Positions 7,250-14,065 of a stretch of 16,460 nt of DNA are shown here, in pieces. This DNA comes from Actinomycetota bacterium. GTDB lineage: Bacteria; Actinomycetota; Actinomycetes; Streptosporangiales; Streptosporangiaceae. The DNA lies in assembly GCA_003161205.1 (NCBI GenBank), contig PMOU01000554.1:1140-17599 (forward strand), written 5' to 3'. The first letter of the stretch is position 1, and each line of letters begins with the position of its first letter. Position numbers and translations under genes: made by a program. The notes below the pieces were generated by a model. That model ran no database searches and had not been told where the DNA came from. It saw only the letters and a list, made by a program, of their open reading frames with translations.

Positions 7250-7534
7250 TCAGCGGATGTACAGTTCGTCCGCGTCGTACTCGGTGAACTCCATGTTCGA
7301 CGTCACATCGGTCAGGCCGAGCGCCTGGAACGCGGGGAAGAGCTGCTCGGCCGACCACCGGTCCTGGTGCGCCTTGGACTCCCACATGGTCACCACGCGG
7401 AGCCCGCTGGAGTCCGCGCCCGCCGCCCAGGCGAGCAGTCCGTCGATGTCCTGGGGCGGATTGTGCTTGGCGGCGACCGCGCGGAAGCCCTCGATCGTGA
7501 CCCCGGGCGTCGTCGCGACGTGGATGTGTGCCCT
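7250..7534 (-). pseudogene. Small ABM-like dimeric alpha-beta barrel protein without a start codon
   Basis: Ninety-four codons with strong codon bias encode AHIHVATTPGVTIEGFRAVA, LLAWAAGADSSGLRVVTMWE and SKAHQDRWSAEQLFPAFQAL, ending DADELYIR and TGA at 7250-7252. The HIHV strand, the xVVTMWES strand and the DRW..xLFPAFQALG helix match ferredoxin-like dimeric barrels of the antibiotic-biosynthesis-monooxygenase type, which include small oxygenases and heme- or quinone-related proteins. No ATG, GTG or TTG lies in frame between an upstream TAA (about 7610) and the first barrel strand. The codon where a start is expected (just before AHIHV) is AGG, and AGGA and AAAGG words lie just upstream. An ATG-to-AGG change is the simplest explanation; a rare CTG start at 7567 is possible. 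Its enzymatic role is unknown. Confidence 0.65.
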
Positions 7535-7610
7535 GTTGTCCTGCCTTTCCTGAGTTTGTGCTGGCAGGAAGGACGCTACGGGAAAGCCCGGGTCCGGCCA
7601 TCCGGGGAAT

Positions 7611-7651
7611 TACTCACTGGAGTACTCATTCACCGCCGGCTTGGGTACTTA
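7611..7651 (-). repeat. Spaced TACTCA/TACTTA repeats upstream of the ABM-like ORF
   Basis: TACTCA occurs at 7611-7616 and 7623-7628 (period 12), and TACTTA at 7646-7651, close to two further helical turns away. The second copy is part of the palindrome GAGTACTC. The cluster lies 75-115 bases upstream of the ABM-like reading frame, and its AT content is unlike the flanks, so it could be an operator (for example for an HxlR/MarR-type repressor). No regulator gene for it is seen nearby. Confidence 0.35.
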
Positions 7652-8359
7652 TAGAAGGCTCGCGCCATGCTCGCCGCTGGCCGCGATCTCAGCCAGGTGC
7701 AGATCCAGCTGCCCCTCGTAGAGTGCCTCGGTCGCGTCCGCCGCGGCGGCGTGCAGCCGCCGCTGCTCCGCGGCGCTCAGCCGGGCGGCCACCGCCGAGC
7801 GGACCAGCGCGTGCGAGAACCGGTGATCACCGGGACGGTCCCCGGCCACCAGGAACCCGGCCGCCCGGCACTCATCCAGCGGGCCGAGCAGGGCCAGCAC
7901 AGGCACGTCCAGGATCGCGGCCACGACGCCGGCCGAGAAGCTGTTGCCTGCCACGGCGGCGGTCTGCACCAGCACCCGGGCGGGATCCGACAGCCGCGCG
8001 AGCCGGTGGGCCGTCGCCTCCGCCACCCGTCCCGGCACCGACCCGCCTTCCCCGTCTTGCTCGCCGCGCCGCTGCTCGGCGAGCATGCGGGCCAGCTCGC
8101 GGACCAGGAACGGGTTGCCCCCCGTTTCAGAGTGCACCGCACCGACCGCCTCCGCCGAGGCCGGCAGCCTGGCGGCGAGCAGCAGATCCCCGACCGCGCT
8201 GGCGGGCAGGCCGCGAAGGTCCACTCGTTCGGTGTTGGCATCCGCCGACAGACGCGGCAGCAGCCCGGCGTTCGTGTCACCGGGGGCCGCCGATTCCCGG
8301 TAGGTCGCCAGCACCAAGATGTGCGTCCCTCGCAGCTGGCGCACGACATCGGCGAGTTA
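7649..8359 (-). pseudogene. Internal fragment of a large LuxR-family ATPase regulator
   Basis: About 236 codons read LADVVRQLRGTHILVLATYR, then VDLRGLPASAVGDLLLAARL, GGNPFLVRELARMLAEQ and DHRFSHALVRSAVAARLS, ending LHLAEIAASGEHGASLL. This is the lid and sensor half of the AAA-type ATPase domain of large (about 900-residue) LuxR/MalT-like regulators: the VLATYRE strand after Walker B, the TGGNPFLVREL block and the FSHALVR motif. The Walker A and B part upstream is missing (TAA directly before the fragment at about 8360), and so are the tetratricopeptide region and the C-terminal LuxR HTH. It cannot bind ATP or DNA as it stands. It sits just downstream of the exporter operon on the same strand. 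Codon bias is still intact, so the loss may be recent. Confidence 0.8.
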
Positions 8360-8397
8360 TCGGCGCCCTAGTGGTGAGCAGCATCGCCGGGAACCCG

Positions 8398-9201
8398 TCA
8401 TTTCGGGTCAGCGGGACGGCGGTGGTTGTACAGCCGACCGGCCCACAGGTAGCTGGCGAGGGCGATGCCGGCACTCCAGGTGAGGGCGGCGACGATGGTG
8501 CCGGTGCCGAGCGGAGCGCCGGTGAGCAGTTCGCGGACAGTCTGGGTGACGGGGGTGAAGGGCTGGTATTCGGCGAACTGGCGCAGCCCGGCCGGCATGG
8601 TGCGGGTGGGGACGAATCCGCTGCTGAGGAAGGGCAGCAGGGTCAGGAACATGGGGGTGTTGCTGGCGGTCTCGACGCTCTTGGCGGCCAGGCCGAGCGC
8701 CGTGGACAGCCAGATGAGCGCGAAGGCGAACAGCACCAGGACACCGATGGCCGCCAGCCAGGCGAGCGGGCCGGCGCTGGACCGGAATCCGACCGCAAGA
8801 GCGACTCCGAGCACGATGGCGACGCCCACCAGGGTCTGGATGAGGCTGCCGATCACGTGGCCGGTGAGCACCGCGGCACGGGCGATAGCCATGGTGCGGA
8901 AACGGTCGATGATGCCCCCGGTCATGTCCATGGCCACCGAGATCGCCGTGCCCAGCGAGGCCGAGGCCACGGTCACGATCAAGATGCCAGGCACGACGTA
9001 GGTAAGGTAAGCGCCCCGGCCGCCGTGGCCGCCATTGAGTCCGGCGCCGAGCTGGCCGCCGAAGACGTAGACGAACAGCAGCAGGAACACGATGGGCATG
9101 CCGACGAGCATCAGGGTCATCGACGGGTAACGCAGCTGGTGTTTGATATTGCGGCGCAGCATCGTGGCCGAGTCGCCGATGGTGTAGGCGAGAGCGCTCA
9201 T
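8398..9201 (-). CDS. ABC-2 type exporter permease (DrrB-like)
   Basis: The product has 267 residues and about six hydrophobic segments (roughly 29-48, 67-91, 111-138, 146-171, 182-197, 233-254). The loop MDMTGGIIDRFRTMAIARAA after the second segment is the characteristic DrrB/ABC-2 coupling element (IDRFR...). The motif SSGFVPTRTMPAGLRQFAEY before the last segment is also typical. It forms the membrane channel of an efflux pump with the ATPase encoded immediately upstream; the two genes overlap by 4 bases (ATGA at 9198-9201), so they are co-translated. The family exports drugs, antibiotics or lipids; the substrate cannot be told from sequence. Confidence 0.95.
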   Translation of the reverse strand: MSALAYTIGDSATMLRRNIKHQLRYPSMTLMLVGMPIVFLLLFVYVFGGQLGAGLNGGHGGRGAYLTYVVPGILIVTVASASLGTAISVAMDMTGGIIDRFRTMAIARAAVLTGHVIGSLIQTLVGVAIVLGVALAVGFRSSAGPLAWLAAIGVLVLFAFALIWLSTALGLAAKSVETASNTPMFLTLLPFLSSGFVPTRTMPAGLRQFAEYQPFTPVTQTVRELLTGAPLGTGTIVAALTWSAGIALASYLWAGRLYNHRRPADPK

Positions 9202-10172
9202 CGCTGCAGGGCTTTCTCGTCGGCGGGGTCACCAGTGGTGGGGTGGCCGGTGACGGCGAAGAACACGTCGTCCAGGTCAGGGGTATGGATCGAGAGCTCA
9301 TCGACCTCGATCGCGGCGTCGTCGAGACGGTTGAGCAGGGCCCGCAGCGAGGTGAGGCTGCCGTCACCGGGCACCTGCAGGGTGAGGTTTTCCTCATCCG
9401 CGTCCGCCTCGGTCAGCAGGTGGGCGGCCCGGTTCAGCGGATCGGGTCCGGCGAACCGCAGCAGGACATGCCCGCCGGGGATCCGTCGTTTGAGCTCGGT
9501 GACGGTGCCGTCGGCCACGATCCGGCCGTGGTCGAGGACCGCGATCTGGTCGGCGAGCTGGTCGGCCTCGTCGAGGTACTGAGTAGTGAGCAAGATGGTG
9601 ACCCCCCCGGCGGCCAGCTCGCGGATGAGCTGCCACATGGTGCGCCGGCTGCGCGGGTCCAGCCCGGTGGTGGGCTCGTCGAGGAATATCAGGCGCGGAT
9701 GGCCGACGAGGGTCATGGCCAGGTCGAGGCGGCGCCGCATCCCGCCGGAATAGGTGGACAGCGGCCTTCGCGCCGCGTCAGTCAGGTCGAACTGCGCCAG
9801 CAACTCGGCCACCCGCCGGCGGCCCGTGGTGCGGGGCAGGTGGCGCAGGTTCGCCATCAGCCGCAGGTTCTCCTCGCCGGTGAGCAGATTGTCCACGGCG
9901 GAGAACTGCCCGGTCACGCCGATCGCGGCCCGCACCGCGTCCGGATCGCCGGTCACGCTGTGACCGGCGACGAAGATCTGGCCAGCGTCGGCTCGGATCA
10001 GGGTCGACAGGATCCGTACCATCGTGGTCTTGCCGGCTCCGTTCGGACCTAGCAGGGCAAAGATGCTGCCCTCGGTCACGGTGAGATCCACGTCGTCCAG
10101 GACGACCTTGCCGCCGTAGGACTTACGCACTCCGCTCGCCTGGATTGCGGCGGTGGATGAACAACTGCTCAT
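9198..10172 (-). CDS. ABC exporter ATP-binding protein (DrrA-like)
   Basis: The 324-residue product has a complete nucleotide-binding domain: Walker A GPNGAGKTT (42-50), Q-loop Gln89 in VTGQFSAVD, signature YSGGMRRRL (141-149), Walker B LIFLDEP (161-167) and a switch region LLTTQYLDEADQLAD. The Gln198 in TTQYLDEAD is normal for DrrA-type ATPases, where most ABC proteins have His. The C-terminal ~100 residues form the DrrA accessory domain and end in a region with IHTPDLDDVFFAVTG, also typical. It powers the DrrB-like permease encoded next. ATG 10172 has GAGG 4 bases upstream. The gene follows the GbsR/MarR-type regulator after 33 bases and is probably in its operon, therefore under the palindromic operator upstream of the regulator. 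Confidence 0.96.
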   Translation of the reverse strand: MSSCSSTAAIQASGVRKSYGGKVVLDDVDLTVTEGSIFALLGPNGAGKTTMVRILSTLIRADAGQIFVAGHSVTGDPDAVRAAIGVTGQFSAVDNLLTGEENLRLMANLRHLPRTTGRRRVAELLAQFDLTDAARRPLSTYSGGMRRRLDLAMTLVGHPRLIFLDEPTTGLDPRSRRTMWQLIRELAAGGVTILLTTQYLDEADQLADQIAVLDHGRIVADGTVTELKRRIPGGHVLLRFAGPDPLNRAAHLLTEADADEENLTLQVPGDGSLTSLRALLNRLDDAAIEVDELSIHTPDLDDVFFAVTGHPTTGDPADEKALQR

Positions 10173-10205
10173 GGGTCCTCGTCTCAGTGCCGGTAACGGC
10201 CGGGG

Positions 10206-10700
10206 TTAGTAGTCGCCGGGGAGGTCGCCGGCGTCGCGCAGTGCCTCCCGGCGGGCCTTCCACTCGAGTTCCAGGGCTGGCAGCCGCTCCACCAGGAAAT
10301 CGGCGAACGCCGCCCACTCCAGCAGCACCGCCCGCCGCCGGGGTGACGTGCCGGCCAGCAGATCGAGGCCTTCCCGCGCCAGATCGGCCTGCTCCTGGTA
10401 CTCGGTTGTGTCGAACCCCATCACCCTGGGCCCGGTGAGATCGATGCGCACCCGGTCCATCCGTTCCCCCGCGGCTCGGGACCGCCGGAGCATCCCCAGG
10501 TTCTCCAGGGCGCTGACCGCACCGGCGATCGCGCTGCGGCTGGCCAAGAGCGCCTCGGCCAGCTCCGCGATGCTCTGCTCCCGCGGCTCGCACACCGCCA
10601 GATAGCCCAGGAGGCGGCCCACCATCGGCGCCATCCCGTAACGGCGCGCCCAGAAACGGCCCGCGTGGTCGGCAAAAGTGATCTCGGCATCGGAAGGCAT
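10206..10700 (-). CDS. GbsR/MarR-type winged-helix regulator of the exporter module
   Basis: The product has 164 residues. A winged HTH lies in the first half: MVGRLLGYLAVCEPREQSIA, then ELAEALLASRSAIAGAVSAL with the recognition helix in ASRSAIAGAVSALENLGML, and a wing around RMDRVRIDL. The C-terminal helices (about 105-160) should form the dimer and ligand region. The N-terminal FADHAGRFWARRYGMAPMVG pattern is usual for GbsR-like members that sit beside exporters. It is the first gene of the minus-strand ABC operon and is divergent from the MFS exporter. A perfect palindrome covering its predicted -35 argues for autorepression. No Shine-Dalgarno is visible, but a TAAGTT box 6 bases before ATG 10700 suggests a leaderless message. 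The inducing ligand is unknown, probably a pump substrate. Confidence 0.9.
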   Translation of the reverse strand: MPSDAEITFADHAGRFWARRYGMAPMVGRLLGYLAVCEPREQSIAELAEALLASRSAIAGAVSALENLGMLRRSRAAGERMDRVRIDLTGPRVMGFDTTEYQEQADLAREGLDLLAGTSPRRRAVLLEWAAFADFLVERLPALELEWKARREALRDAGDLPGDY

Positions 10701-10706
10701 GTACAG

Positions 10707-10735
10707 AACTTACAAGCAAACCAGAGATAACACAA
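10707..10735 (-). promoter_or_regulatory. Predicted promoter of the regulator-ABC operon
   Basis: On the minus strand a TTGTGT -35 (complement of 10730-10735) and a TAAGTT -10 (complement of 10707-10712) are separated by 17 bases. The -10 lies 6 bases from ATG 10700. The -35 lies inside the palindrome at 10724-10749, so bound repressor would block RNA polymerase. Confidence 0.6.
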
Positions 10736-10749
10736 ATCTGTGTTATCTC
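10724..10749. promoter_or_regulatory. Perfect 11-4-11 palindrome, likely operator
   Basis: GAGATAACACA at 10724-10734 is repeated as its exact reverse complement TGTGTTATCTC at 10739-10749, with AATC between. It lies in the 80-base gap between the divergent regulator and MFS genes and is AT-rich against the surroundings. A dimeric GbsR/MarR protein would fit a site of this size. This is the most likely binding site of the adjacent regulator and could control both exporters. Confidence 0.75.
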
Positions 10750-10780
10750 AGCTGGCCGCCCAGGAAGTACCGTTGGCCGG

Positions 10781-12076
10781 ATGGGCAGCGAGCGCCGTAC
10801 CCCGAAAGCGCCGGCGGGTGGGCGGGCTCGGCTGGGGCGGGACTTCTGGCTCTACTTCAGCGGGCAGGCCGTCTCCCAGCTAGGCGGCTCGTTCACTACC
10901 TTCGCCTTGCCGCTGCTGGTGTTCAAGCTGACGCACTCGGCCACGAACCTGGCGCTGACCACCGTCGCGGAGTTCGTGCCCTACGTGCTGTTCGGTCTCC
11001 TGCTCGGCGCGGTCGTCGACCGGTTCGACCGCAAGCGTCTCATGCTGGCCAGTGACATCGCCCAGGCGCTCGTGATCGCCGTGATCCCCGTCCTGGCGAT
11101 CGGCGGGGTGCTGCGGGTCGCGGACATCTATGCCGTGACCTTCGTGCAGTCGACGCTCGGGATCATCTTCGACTGCGGGGAGTTCGCGGCCATCCCCTCG
11201 CTCGTCGGCGAGCAGGAACTGGTCACGGCCAACGCCCGCATCATGGCGACGAACAACGCCGGCCAGATCCTCGGCCCCGGGCTGGCCGGCGCGCTCGTGG
11301 CTTTCGTGCCGGTAGCGGACCTGCTGTTCGTGGACGCCGGCTCCTTTCTCCTCTCCTCGGGCTGCCTGGCCCTGATCCGCCGCAGCTTCAACGCCGCCAC
11401 CCCGGCCGGGCGCCCGGCCGGGGTGGCGGTCCGGGCCCTGCTCGCCGACGTGCGGGAGGGTCTGGCCTATGTGTGGTCCAACCCGGTACTGCGCTCCATC
11501 TCGATCATGATGGCCCTGATCAACCTCGTCGCCGCGACGGCCGACTCCCAGCTCGTCCTGTTTGCCCGGCGTGCCCTGCACGCCACCAACTCCGAGATCG
11601 GCTTCCTGTATGCCGCTGGTGCCGTCGGCGTCGTCGCGGTCAGTCTCATTGCCGCGCCGATCCGCCGGCGTGTCTCCTTCGCGGTCACCGCCCTCGGCGC
11701 CCTCGTCCTCACCGGGTTGACCATGACCGCCATGGCCCTGGCCGGCTCCTATGCGGCCGCACTGGTCCTGTGGGCGGCGTCCTCGGGCTTTGGCATGCTG
11801 CTCAACATCAACACCATCGCCCTGCGCCAGGCGATCGTCCCGCCCCAGCTCTACGGGCGGGTGGTCAGCGTCGCCCAGGTCCTGGCCTGGTCGGCCATGC
11901 CCCTCGGGTCGCTCGCCGGGGCGGCCGCCATCAACCTGAGCGGGAGTGTCGCCGGCGTCTACGCGGTCATCGGCGGTCTCATCGCCGCTATCGCCCTCGC
12001 CTTCGCCTTCAGCCCGGTCGCCCACGGGGACCGCTACCTCGCCGAGGCGGCCGAGCGGCGGGCCAGCCAAGACTGA
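10781..12076 (+). CDS. MFS exporter (MFS_3/EntS-like family)
   Basis: The 431-residue product has about 12 hydrophobic segments. It shows the family features LYFSGQAVSQLGGSFTTFAL in helix 1, the MFS motif A loop GAVVDRFDRKR (76-86) between helices 2 and 3, and NAGQILGPGLAGALVAF (helix 5 motif of drug:H+ antiporters). The length and layout match EntS/TetV-type exporters that move siderophores, macrolides or other hydrophobic compounds out using the proton gradient. ATG 10781 lacks a strong ribosome-binding site (AGGAAG lies 14 bases upstream). A TACCGT word 7 bases upstream might mark a leaderless start, but no -35 fits. The gene is divergent from the GbsR/MarR-type gene with the palindrome between, so coordinated control is likely. 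The substrate is unknown. Confidence 0.94.
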   Translation: MGSERRTPKAPAGGRARLGRDFWLYFSGQAVSQLGGSFTTFALPLLVFKLTHSATNLALTTVAEFVPYVLFGLLLGAVVDRFDRKRLMLASDIAQALVIAVIPVLAIGGVLRVADIYAVTFVQSTLGIIFDCGEFAAIPSLVGEQELVTANARIMATNNAGQILGPGLAGALVAFVPVADLLFVDAGSFLLSSGCLALIRRSFNAATPAGRPAGVAVRALLADVREGLAYVWSNPVLRSISIMMALINLVAATADSQLVLFARRALHATNSEIGFLYAAGAVGVVAVSLIAAPIRRRVSFAVTALGALVLTGLTMTAMALAGSYAAALVLWAASSGFGMLLNINTIALRQAIVPPQLYGRVVSVAQVLAWSAMPLGSLAGAAAINLSGSVAGVYAVIGGLIAAIALAFAFSPVAHGDRYLAEAAERRASQD

Positions 12077-12105
12077 CCGTGAGCGGAGCACCAGCGCGCC
12101 TAACG

Positions 12106-12399
12106 TTAGCCCGCCGGCAGCTCGAACTGGACCCGGGCTATCTGCTCGGCCAGCGGGCCGAGCCGGGCCCGGTACCGGTTGTGCTCGGCGTCCAGGTCGT
12201 AGGCCCGGTAGGACGCCTCGTCGGTGAAGTCGGCGACGATCGCGAAGCTCCAGGTGCCATCCCGGAGGCCGAGGTCGTCACCGAGGGTGTAGCTGACCGT
12301 GCCCGGGCATTCCAGGTTCCGGAATCCGTCCTGGATCGCCGCCACCTCCGCGGCGTCGGCTCCGGCCTTCAGCTTGACGAGAACGACGTTCCTGATCAC
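12106..12399 (-). CDS. Dabb (stress-responsive alpha/beta barrel) domain protein
   Basis: The 97-residue product covers one Dabb domain: MIRNVVLVKLKAGADAAEVA, GTVSYTLGDDLGLRDGTWSF, AIVADFTDEASYRAYDLDAE and HNRYRARLGPLAEQIARVQF. These small dimeric ferredoxin-fold proteins include stress proteins and polyketide cyclases. Most members read IRHVV at the N-terminus; here Asn4 stands in place of that His, while the His in DAEHNRY is kept. The start is GTG 12397-12399. The nearest GAGG is only 2 bases away, too close to work, but TAAGAT 6 bases upstream suggests a leaderless transcript. It converges on the MFS gene (29 bases between stops), and its stop codon lies within a CTAACGTTAG palindrome. 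Its function here is unknown. Confidence 0.88.
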   Translation of the reverse strand: MIRNVVLVKLKAGADAAEVAAIQDGFRNLECPGTVSYTLGDDLGLRDGTWSFAIVADFTDEASYRAYDLDAEHNRYRARLGPLAEQIARVQFELPAG

Positions 12400-12405
12400 G
12401 GCCTC

Positions 12406-12411
12406 ATCTTA
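12406..12411 (-). promoter_or_regulatory. Candidate -10 box of a leaderless transcript (Dabb gene)
   Basis: The minus strand reads TAAGAT, fitting TANNNT, with 6 bases before GTG 12399. The only -35 candidate (TTCGTG about 19 bases upstream) is weak. Confidence 0.4.
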
Positions 12412-12605
12412 AGGAACCAGACCGGGGCCCACGAATCGGTGCCGGAAATTCGTAGCGTCGTTCATTTTCGCGCTTGTTCTCGTCCGCCTGGCAATAGTTC
12501 TCAGTCAATGAGAAGGCGTGAAACGAGTCCGCCGGGGACCATCCGGGGGAGTACCTAGCAAATGGCCGCGTCGCCCTCCCGCCATCTGCGCCGACCGGAG
12601 TCGAT

Positions 12606-12678
12606 GTTCCGTACCACGGCAAGCGGACGGTATTACTGGGGTATTCCGTTACCGTTAGTAACCGTGGCGGTACGGAAC
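12606..12678. repeat. Nested inverted repeat in the methyltransferase leader
   Basis: The outer arms GTTCCGTACC (12606-12615) and GGTACGGAAC (12669-12678) are perfect complements. Nested inside, ACGGTATTACT (12627-12637) pairs with AGTAACCGT (12657-12665) apart from a 2-base bulge. The result is a long two-stage hairpin about 165 bases upstream of the methyltransferase start, in a 445-base stretch (12400-12844) with no supported gene. It could be a regulatory RNA structure, an operator pair, or the residue of a small mobile element. No target-site duplication is evident. Confidence 0.6.
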
Positions 12679-12831
12679 GAAGTCTTTTCGCATCCCTTCC
12701 GTTGCGCAAAGAAAGATGTCAGCGGCGGCCGGAGTCAATCCGATACCAAATCACTACGCGATGTTTTACCTGAGCCGAATAAATGCGGGGTCCTATCAGC
12801 TAGTGTATTGCCCGTATTGTCAGGAGATCGT

Positions 12832-12837
12832 GAGGAG
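12832..12837 (+). promoter_or_regulatory. Ribosome-binding site that sets the methyltransferase start
   Basis: GAGGAG lies 7 bases before ATG 12845 and decides against the in-frame upstream ATG at 12716. The 43 codons in between are AT-rich with no actinomycete codon bias, so they are leader sequence, not protein. Confidence 0.8.
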
Positions 12838-12844
12838 TGAGCCG

Positions 12845-13795
12845 ATGGCTGGATCGGACACGGTGAGTGATCACCACGGGTCGTCGAGGGCCCAACGGTC
12901 GTTCATCGACCTGCAGGGCTGGCTACTCCAGCAGCGCTTCTTTACCAGTACTTTGCTGCCGGCCATGCCGCGCCAGCTTCGCTGGGCACTACGCCGCGTG
13001 TACTTCGCGCCGGTGGACCTGATGGAGCGGTTCCGGGGCGACCACGACGCCATGGTGCCACCCTACGCCGAGCGCTTTACCGGCTTCACGGGGTACGACT
13101 ACGTCAACAGCGGTCAGCACCTCGTCGAGGTGCTGACCGGCTACGCGGGCCTGCAGGCCGACAGCAATATGCTCGATATCGGCTCGGGGATCGGGCGCCT
13201 CGCCGTTCCGCTGACCAAGCTGATCACCGCCCCCGGCTCCTATGACGGGCTCGAAATCGTCGAGCGGGGCGTGCGCTGGTGCTCGACCAAGATCACGCCC
13301 GGGTATCCGCATTTCCGGTTTACCCACGCCAATATCTTCAACGCCGAATACAACCCGGGCGGGACGGTCAAAGCCGCCGAGTACGTGCTCCCTTACGACG
13401 ACGCCAGTTTCGACGTCGTATGCCTGTTCTCGGTTTTCACCCACATGCTCACCGCCGACGTGGAACGCTACGTCGCCGAGATCAGCCGGGTCCTGCGGCC
13501 CGGCGGCCGGGTGGCGGCCACGTTCCTCATCATTAACGACGAGACGACGAAGTCGATGCACGCCGGGAACGGCATCTACAACTTCGCCTACCACGAGGGC
13601 CCGCAGTGGCTGTTCGAGGAGGGCATGGCCTGCCCCGAACTAGCGGTCGCATATGAGGAGGCGTACGTCAAGGACCTGTACGCCAAAAACGGCCTGGACG
13701 TCAGCGGCTTCTACCTCGGGCCGTGGAGTGGCCAGCCCGTCATGCCGGCCACCGGGCCCCACGGCCAGGACCTCGTCGTCGGCACCAAGCGGTAG
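12845..13795 (+). CDS. Class I SAM-dependent methyltransferase
   Basis: The 316-residue product has a basic helical N-terminal region (about 20-95, including LPAMPRQLRWALRRVYFAPV) before a Rossmann methyltransferase domain. Motif I, MLDIGSGIGRL (109-119), binds the methionine end of SAM. Glu137 in YDGLEIVERG is the ribose-binding acidic residue. YVLPYDDASFDVVCLFSVFT (motif II region, 180-199) is followed by ISRVLRPGGRVAATFLI (213-229, motif III). The C-terminal strand ends DLVVGTKR. Members of this broad family methylate small molecules such as sugars, lipids or natural products; the acceptor cannot be told. It stands alone on the plus strand after a long structured leader. The nearest neighbours (Dabb protein, exporters) would suit a small-molecule pathway, but that is speculation. 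Confidence 0.92.
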   Translation: MAGSDTVSDHHGSSRAQRSFIDLQGWLLQQRFFTSTLLPAMPRQLRWALRRVYFAPVDLMERFRGDHDAMVPPYAERFTGFTGYDYVNSGQHLVEVLTGYAGLQADSNMLDIGSGIGRLAVPLTKLITAPGSYDGLEIVERGVRWCSTKITPGYPHFRFTHANIFNAEYNPGGTVKAAEYVLPYDDASFDVVCLFSVFTHMLTADVERYVAEISRVLRPGGRVAATFLIINDETTKSMHAGNGIYNFAYHEGPQWLFEEGMACPELAVAYEEAYVKDLYAKNGLDVSGFYLGPWSGQPVMPATGPHGQDLVVGTKR

Positions 13796-14065
13796 AGGGA
13801 CCCACGAGGCGGGCGTCGTGCTCGATCGGCGCGAAGGTCTGCCTGGTCGTCGCCGGACTGGTGATTCGTCGTGAGCCCGGTTCGTGCGGGGTAAAAAAGA
13901 TAATGCCGTCGGCTGCCGGTCCGACCGTCATGACGAGGTCCCCGCAGCCCGGTGGCCGAGCTCACCAGCCGCGCCCCCTTGCGGCGCACCGGTGCCGCGC
14001 TGACCAGCTGAACCAATCCCGGCGGGGCTGCGGTAGAGGCGAATGGCAGTGATGCCCCCACGACG
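13796..14065. other. Intergenic stretch with no supported gene
   Basis: This is 270 bases after the methyltransferase stop. No frame shows convincing start signals or family motifs on either strand. A short AT-rich run with GATAAT (13899-13904) resembles a plus-strand -10, but no -35 or following gene fits it. The stretch merges into the LuxR remnant described next and is probably decayed coding sequence. Confidence 0.4.

Noticed and set aside
6510..7553. A 347-codon plus-strand open frame
   Set aside because: It is antisense to the HEXXH protein, which has clear motifs. The plus frame has no recognisable domain.
7125..7601. N-terminal extension of the HEXXH protein up to an ATG at 7601
   Set aside because: It would read through the hairpin terminator and antagonise the better-supported ABM-like frame. 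The sequence is Arg/Gly-rich with no codon bias.
7528..9582. A 684-codon plus-strand open frame
   Set aside because: It lies antisense to the LuxR fragment, the ABC permease and part of the ATPase. It is Arg/Pro/Gly-rich with no family motif; such long shadows are expected in very GC-rich DNA.
10880..12091. A 403-codon minus-strand open frame
   Set aside because: It is antisense to the MFS exporter, low in complexity (Gly, Asp, Arg, Glu, Gln) and has no start signal.
12100..12109. CTAACGTTAG palindrome as a terminator or operator
   Set aside because: It is only 10 bases, has no loop, and overlaps the stop codon of the Dabb gene; it could be chance.
12600..12685. Complete insertion sequence ends
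   Set aside because: The inverted repeats are only 53 bases apart with no transposase and no visible target duplication; a mobile-element origin is only one option.
13899..13904. GATAAT as a promoter for a plus-strand gene
   Set aside because: There is no -35 at proper spacing, and no credible gene follows within 160 bases.
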